Shown here one piece after another: positions 14,333 to 18,372 of a stretch of DNA of 18,372 bases. Location: positions 1-18,372 of the forward strand of contig JAUPTR010000257.1 in the NCBI GenBank assembly GCA_030917985.1. Reading direction: 5' to 3'. Within the stretch, counting starts at the first letter, position 1; every line of letters starts with the position of its first letter. The DNA comes from Pseudomonadota bacterium. GTDB lineage: Bacteria > Pseudomonadota > Gammaproteobacteria > Burkholderiales > SCOH01. Made by a program: the position numbers and the translations under genes. Below the pieces are notes generated by a model, which had not been told where the DNA came from, searched no databases, and was given only the letters and a program-made list of their open reading frames with translations.

Positions 14333-15322
14333 GTGAAACGCATCGCCGCCCTTGTCTCCCTGAGCCTGCTGTCCGGCGTGGTTGCCGCCGAGAGCGTTAC
14401 TGTCTATTCGGCGCGTAACGACCAGCTGGTGAAGCCGCTATTCGACGCATTTTCCAAAGAAACCGGCATTGAAGTCAGAACCCTGACCGACAAGGAAGGC
14501 CCGTTGCTGGAAAAACTCAAGGCCGAAGGAGCCAATACCCCGGCTGATGTGCTGCTGACCGTGGATGCCGGCAATCTGTGGGCGGCGGCCAACGCGGGCC
14601 TGCTCAAGCCGGTGCAGTCGGCCACGCTGGCAGCCAATATCCCGGCACACCTGCGTGATCCGGGCAACCAGTGGTTCGGCCTGTCGGTGCGCGCCCGCAC
14701 CATGTTCTACAACAAGATCAAACTCAAGCCGAGCGATCTGTCGACTTACGAAGACCTGGCCAATGTAAAATGGAAAGGCAAGTTGTGTCTGCGCACCTCG
14801 AAAAAGGTTTATAACCAATCGCTGGTGGGCATGCTGATCGAAGAAAACGGCGAGGCCAAAACCGAGCAAATCGTCAAGGGCTGGGTGGCCAATCTGGCAA
14901 CTGACCCGCTGCCGGACGATACCAAGCTACTGGAAGCGATTGCCGCCGGTCAGTGTGATGTCGGGATTGCCAACACCTATTATTTCGGCCGCCTGATCGA
15001 GAAGAAAAAAGACCTGCCGGTAGGCCTGTTCTGGGCCAATCAGCAGGCAGGCGGCGTGCATGTCAACATTTCCGGCGCCGGGGTCACCCGCCATGCCAAA
15101 AACGAAAAAGCTGCAATCAGGCTGATCGAGTGGATGTCGAGCGAGAAAGCCCAGAATCTGGTGGCGGACATCAATCTGGAATACCCGGCCAATCCGAAAG
15201 TGAAGCCAGACCCGCTGGTAGCCAGCTGGGGCACATTCAAGCAGAACCAGATCAACGTCAACAAGGCAGGTGAAAACCAGGTTGCCGCAACCAAGCTGAT
15301 GGATCGCGCCGGCTATCGTTGA
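14333..15322 (+). CDS. fbpA: Fe(3+) ABC transporter, periplasmic iron-binding protein
   Basis: The protein captures ferric iron in the periplasm and delivers it to the FbpB permease. It has 329 residues, the usual length. A Sec signal peptide (MKRIAALVSLSLLSGVVAA) is likely cleaved near residue 19 or 20. The mature part begins with VTVYSARND (22-30), and the paired iron-binding tyrosines are Y216-Y217 in ANTYYFGR, with Y25 nearby as in the FutA/FbpA group. Two cysteines, C152 and C208, may form a disulfide. The start codon is GTG at 14333, 7 nt after AGGAG (14321-14325); there is no suitable ATG. Expression should be repressed by iron through the Fur box. The 262-bp distance to fbpB is unusually long for such operons and contains a hairpin. 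Confidence 0.95.
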   Translation: MKRIAALVSLSLLSGVVAAESVTVYSARNDQLVKPLFDAFSKETGIEVRTLTDKEGPLLEKLKAEGANTPADVLLTVDAGNLWAAANAGLLKPVQSATLAANIPAHLRDPGNQWFGLSVRARTMFYNKIKLKPSDLSTYEDLANVKWKGKLCLRTSKKVYNQSLVGMLIEENGEAKTEQIVKGWVANLATDPLPDDTKLLEAIAAGQCDVGIANTYYFGRLIEKKKDLPVGLFWANQQAGGVHVNISGAGVTRHAKNEKAAIRLIEWMSSEKAQNLVADINLEYPANPKVKPDPLVASWGTFKQNQINVNKAGENQVAATKLMDRAGYR

Positions 15323-15410
15323 TTGACGGGCAACAGTGGCGAATGGCTGGCCTGGCAGCCTGTCGGACTTGCGCGATTGTCGCAGATCAGGTGGAGACAG
15401 CGAGGCAGGA

Positions 15411-15463
15411 TTTGCCCGTTTTCAAAGCACATGGCAGGCCCATGTAACGAGAAAACGGGCAAA
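15411..15463 (+). repeat. 53-bp nested inverted repeat between fbpA and fbpB
   Basis: TTTGCCCGTTTTC (15411-15423) and GAAAACGGGCAAA (15451-15463) form a perfect 13-bp outer arm. Inside, ACATGG (15429-15434) and CCATGT (15440-15445) form a second perfect 6-bp stem with a 5-nt loop. The 3' side is followed by A residues, not Ts, so it is not a standard terminator for fbpA. It could stabilise the fbpA mRNA end, or be a small palindromic repeat element. Confidence 0.75.
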
Positions 15464-15524
15464 AATGGTTTGCTTCTGCAACCGTCGCAACAAGCCGATT
15501 CACGCCTGCTCCAGCAGTCGCTTT

Positions 15525-15552
15525 TTGTAACCCTTTTGCCATAAGGTAATAT
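15525..15552 (+). promoter_or_regulatory. Candidate internal promoter of fbpBC
   Basis: TTGTAA (15525-15530) and TAATAT (15547-15552) are 16 bp apart. Transcription would start near 15559, which makes the in-frame TTG at 15561 an unlikely start codon. No Fur box is seen next to it. Confidence 0.4.
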
Positions 15553-15584
15553 ACGGCGTTTTGTCATCACAAACGCCCACCTCG

Positions 15585-17207
15585 ATGCAGGCATCCGCGA
15601 CACCGCGTCACCCGGCGCTCAACTATCTGCCCGCACTGCTGATTACACTGGTCACCCTGCTGCCGGTGGGTGTGGTGCTGTCCTCCCTGCTGCAGCCAGC
15701 CGGCGATGTCTGGCAACACTTGCTCGACAACCTGCTGCTGGAACTGACCCTCAACACCTTGTGGCTGATGCTCGGCGTCGGCGCTGGCAGCGCCATCCTC
15801 GGCGTCAGCCTGGCCTGGCTTACCGCTGCCTGCCATTTTCCCGGACGGCGTTTTTTCAGCTGGGCGATGATGCTGCCACTGGCCATGCCGACTTATGTGC
15901 TGGCGTTCACGCTGATCGGCCTACTGGAATTTACCGGGCCGTTGCAAACCTGGTTGCGAGGTTTCGGCGATATCGGCGGCTTTCCCAATATCCGCTCTCG
16001 CGGCGGCGTGATTCTGGTCATGTCACTGGCGCTTTACCCCTATGTTTACCTGCTGTGCCGCAATGCCTTTCTTACCCAGGGCCGGCGCCTGCTGGAAGTT
16101 GCCCAATCGCTTGGCTACAGCCCGCGCCGCGGCTTCTGGCAACTGGCCCTGCCAATGGCACGGCCCTGGATCGTCGGTGGCGTCAGCCTGGTACTGATGG
16201 AAACACTGGCTGATTTCGGCACCGTTGCCACGTTCAACTACGACACCTTTACCACCGGCATATACAAGGCATGGTATGCCATGTTTTCGCTGCCGGCGGC
16301 CTCGCAACTGGCGAGCCTGCTGCTGTTGCTGGCGCTGGGCCTGATGCTGGCCGAACTGCGCCTGCGCCGGGGCAGGCAATACAATGCGGCCGGGCGTGGC
16401 GATCCGGCGCTGCCGCTGCTATTAACAGGCTGGCGCGCCTGGCTGGCCAGTGCCTGGTGCGTGCTGATTCTGTCTACGGCATTCCTGATTCCGCTGGCGC
16501 AACTCCTGATCTGGGCGTGGCAAGTGGCCGCCACCGATCTAGACCAGCGCTACCTGTATTTTGTTGGCCACTCCCTGTTGCTGGCCGGGCTGGCAGCGTT
16601 ATTGATCACGGCAGCCAGCCTGGTGCTTGCCTATCTGGCACGCAATAACCGGCACTGGGGCATGCAACTGCTGACCCGCCTCGCCACACTCGGCTATGCA
16701 GTGCCGGGCGCGGTACTGGCGGTCGGTGCATTTATTCCGGTGGCCTGGCTCGACAACCTGCTGATCGACAGCCTGCGCCCCTGGTTGAGCAACCCACCCA
16801 CACAAATCATCAAGGGCACGCTGTTTGCGATGCTGGTCGCGTATATGGCCCGTTTTCTTGCAGTCGGCTATCAACCTGTAGAAAGCGCGCTGCAACGGAT
16901 TACGCCAAACCAGGAATATGCCGCCCGCAGTCTGGGAGTGTCCGGCCTCAGCCTGTTGCGGCGCCTGCATTTACCCATGCTACGCGGCGGACTGTTGACC
17001 GGCCTGCTGCTGGTGTTTGTCGATGTGATGAAGGAAATGCCCATCACCCTGATGACACGGCCATTTGGCTGGGACACACTGGCAATCCGGGTGTTTGAAA
17101 TGACCTCCGAGGGCGAATGGCAACGGGCTGCGCTGCCTTCGGTCGCCCTGGTGCTGGTGGGCCTGCTGCCGGTGATATTGCTGATGCGTAATAGCGAGAA
17201 AACCTGA
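15585..17207 (+). CDS. fbpB: Fe(3+) ABC transporter, permease
   Basis: The protein forms the inner-membrane channel for ferric iron. It has 540 residues and is a fused two-half permease of about twelve helices. Each half has its cytoplasmic EAA loop that contacts the ATPase: EVAQSLGYSP...LALPMARP (171-194) and EYAARSLGVSG...LHLPMLRG (444-468). The MMLPLAMPTYVLAFTL stretch (95-110) is typical of iron permeases. I chose the ATG at 15585; the alternative TTG at 15561 would add eight residues but lies at the expected transcript start. Neither has a clear ribosome binding site. The stop codon overlaps the fbpC start (TGATG), so translational coupling is likely. Confidence 0.93.
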   Translation: MQASATPRHPALNYLPALLITLVTLLPVGVVLSSLLQPAGDVWQHLLDNLLLELTLNTLWLMLGVGAGSAILGVSLAWLTAACHFPGRRFFSWAMMLPLAMPTYVLAFTLIGLLEFTGPLQTWLRGFGDIGGFPNIRSRGGVILVMSLALYPYVYLLCRNAFLTQGRRLLEVAQSLGYSPRRGFWQLALPMARPWIVGGVSLVLMETLADFGTVATFNYDTFTTGIYKAWYAMFSLPAASQLASLLLLLALGLMLAELRLRRGRQYNAAGRGDPALPLLLTGWRAWLASAWCVLILSTAFLIPLAQLLIWAWQVAATDLDQRYLYFVGHSLLLAGLAALLITAASLVLAYLARNNRHWGMQLLTRLATLGYAVPGAVLAVGAFIPVAWLDNLLIDSLRPWLSNPPTQIIKGTLFAMLVAYMARFLAVGYQPVESALQRITPNQEYAARSLGVSGLSLLRRLHLPMLRGGLLTGLLLVFVDVMKEMPITLMTRPFGWDTLAIRVFEMTSEGEWQRAALPSVALVLVGLLPVILLMRNSEKT

Positions 17208-18265
17208 TGTCGAACCCCACCCCACCCTGTTTGCAACTACAAGCCGTTTCGCATGCCTACGGCGAAAGGCAAATCGTCGACAATATCAGCTTCAGCCTGG
17301 CCAGCGGCCAGATCGGCTGCCTGCTGGGGCCGTCCGGATGTGGCAAAACCACCTTGCTACGCTGTCTCGCCGGCTTCGAAACCCCCGGCAGTGGCAGCAT
17401 CCGCCTCAATGGTAGCGAGCTGTTCGGCGCCGGGCTGAATGTTCCCCCGCAGCAAAGGGGCATCGGTATGGTGTTTCAGGACTATGCGCTGTTTCCGCAC
17501 CTGACGATTGCTGACAATATCGGCTTTGGCCTGCAGCGGCTGGACAAGGCCGCGCGCCGGCAACGTGTCAACGACCTGCTGCAGCTGATCGGACTGGAAG
17601 CCCTTGCCAGCCGTTATCCACATCAGCTGTCCGGCGGCCAGCAGCAACGCGTGGCACTGGCGCGCGCACTTGCCCCCAAGCCAACGCTACTGCTGATGGA
17701 CGAGCCGTTCTCCAATCTCGACGTGGATTTGCGCAAACGTCTCGGCGAGGACATCCGCCGGCTGCTGAAACACGAAGGCATGACAGCGATTCTGGTCACT
17801 CACGACCAGGATGAAGCCTTTGCCATTGCCGACGAGATCGGCATCGTCCATCAAGGACATATCGCCCAGTGGGCCACACCCTACCAGCTATATCACGAAC
17901 CGGCCAACCGCTTTGTCGCCGATTTCATCGGCGAAGGCACGCTCATTCCCGGCAAGGTACTGGCGCCGGATAGCATCGAAATCGAACTGGGCGTTGTGCC
18001 AGGCCACATGCCGGCCGATTGTTGCAGCGGCTGCACAGTGGATGTACTGATCCGCCCGGACGACATCCAGCATGACGACGCTAGCCCTGTCAGCGCCCGG
18101 GTTCTGAGCAAGACATTCCGCGGTGCCGAATTTCTCTACCGCCTGCAACTGGCAAGCGGCACCGAGCTGTTATCGCTGGTACCTAGCCACCACGACCATG
18201 CCATCGGCGAGGCAATCGGCATTCGCCTGCAAATCGAACATGTGATCGCCTTCGACCGCAAATAG
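17207..18265 (+). CDS. fbpC: Fe(3+) ABC transporter, ATP-binding protein
   Basis: The ATPase powers ferric iron import through FbpB. The 352-residue protein has Walker A GPSGCGKTT (41-49), the Q loop at Q91 in FQDYALFPH, the signature LSGGQQQR (141-148), Walker B LLLMDEPF (161-168) with catalytic E166, and the switch His H199 in VTHD. A C-terminal regulatory (TOBE-like) domain follows from about 245, with LIRPDDIQ (281-288). Within it are CCSGC (272-276) and HHDH (328-331); these could bind metal, but this is only a suggestion. The ATG overlaps the fbpB stop by one base. No clear terminator follows within the window. Confidence 0.94.
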   Translation: MSNPTPPCLQLQAVSHAYGERQIVDNISFSLASGQIGCLLGPSGCGKTTLLRCLAGFETPGSGSIRLNGSELFGAGLNVPPQQRGIGMVFQDYALFPHLTIADNIGFGLQRLDKAARRQRVNDLLQLIGLEALASRYPHQLSGGQQQRVALARALAPKPTLLLMDEPFSNLDVDLRKRLGEDIRRLLKHEGMTAILVTHDQDEAFAIADEIGIVHQGHIAQWATPYQLYHEPANRFVADFIGEGTLIPGKVLAPDSIEIELGVVPGHMPADCCSGCTVDVLIRPDDIQHDDASPVSARVLSKTFRGAEFLYRLQLASGTELLSLVPSHHDHAIGEAIGIRLQIEHVIAFDRK

Positions 18266-18328
18266 CGATTGCGGCCGGGTGCCGTGGACAGAATGATGCC
18301 GCCAGCTTGCATGGCAATCGTCACTCAC

Positions 18329-18356
18329 TTGAAATTCTCGCAGTGCACACTATCTA
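18329..18356 (+). promoter_or_regulatory. Weak candidate promoter for a gene beyond the window
   Basis: TTGAAA (18329-18334) and TATCTA (18351-18356) are 16 bp apart. The 107 bp after fbpC contain no ORF worth naming. Confidence 0.25.
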
Positions 18357-18372
18357 TCTCAGCAGCAAGCTG

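Noticed and set aside
15411..15463. Rho-independent terminator of fbpA
   Set aside because: The stem is good, but it is followed by A residues rather than a T-run, so intrinsic termination is not supported.
18303..18372. Inverted repeat CAGCTTGC/GCAAGCTG at the window end
   Set aside because: Arms are only 8 bp and 54 bp apart, and the window stops there, so it could be chance; no attachment site or element could be supported.
1..18372. CRISPR, tRNA, insertion sequence, toxin-antitoxin or phage genes
   Set aside because: Looked for and not seen; gene content, strand layout and composition are those of a stable core-genome region.

Overview
The window reads as an ordinary chromosomal stretch of a betaproteobacterium, most likely of the order Neisseriales (Chromobacteriaceae-like). 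The reasons are the petA-petB-petC cluster followed directly by sspA-sspB (the regF/regG pair of Neisseria), the gamma/beta-type cytochrome b with a PVWY motif, a DUF2322-like small protein, and a Fur-controlled fbpABC-type iron transporter. The genus cannot be fixed from the sequence alone. Coding density is high, and I see no tRNA, rRNA, CRISPR array, insertion sequence, integrase or compositional break suggesting transfer.

Layout: (1) 1-589, minus: the N-terminal part of a membrane-anchored DegS/AlgW-like HtrA protease that runs out of the window. Only 13 bp separates its start codon from a divergent Nif3-family gene (603-1349). (2) 1448-4041: petABC, encoding the cytochrome bc1 complex, behind an intergenic region with an FNR-type palindrome and a second inverted repeat, and closed by a strong terminator. 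(3) 4192-5254: sspA and sspB (RNA polymerase-associated GST-fold protein and ClpXP adaptor), separated by a GC hairpin and closed by a terminator. (4) 5487-7515: a degenerate HD-GYP protein, an isochorismatase-fold hydrolase and a DUF2322-like protein, apparently one operon, ending in a terminator shared with the convergent rhlE. (5) 7580-11452, minus: rhlE, and upstream of it a tight nudB / endonuclease-phosphatase / clsB operon with a structured leader that may hold a small ORF. (6) 11859-14248, plus: two membrane proteins, an AI-2E-type (PerM-like) exporter and an MgtC/DUF4010 protein. (7) 14333-18265, plus: fbpA, fbpB and fbpC for ferric iron uptake, with a good Fur box overlapping the fbpA promoter and a 53-bp nested inverted repeat between fbpA and fbpB.

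The bc1 complex and FbpABC link respiration to iron supply (heme, [2Fe-2S] and Fur regulation). SspA and SspB act in stringent and stationary-phase transcription and in directed proteolysis. The nudB operon joins folate synthesis (dihydroneopterin triphosphate hydrolysis) to cardiolipin synthesis. I found no clear new multi-gene system. The most interesting points are regulatory or micro-structural: a C8 tract that could separate the SspB substrate-binding domain from its ClpX-docking tail, the FNR-like site before petA, the nested repeat in fbpA-fbpB, the nudB leader, and an HD-GYP protein without its HD pair.
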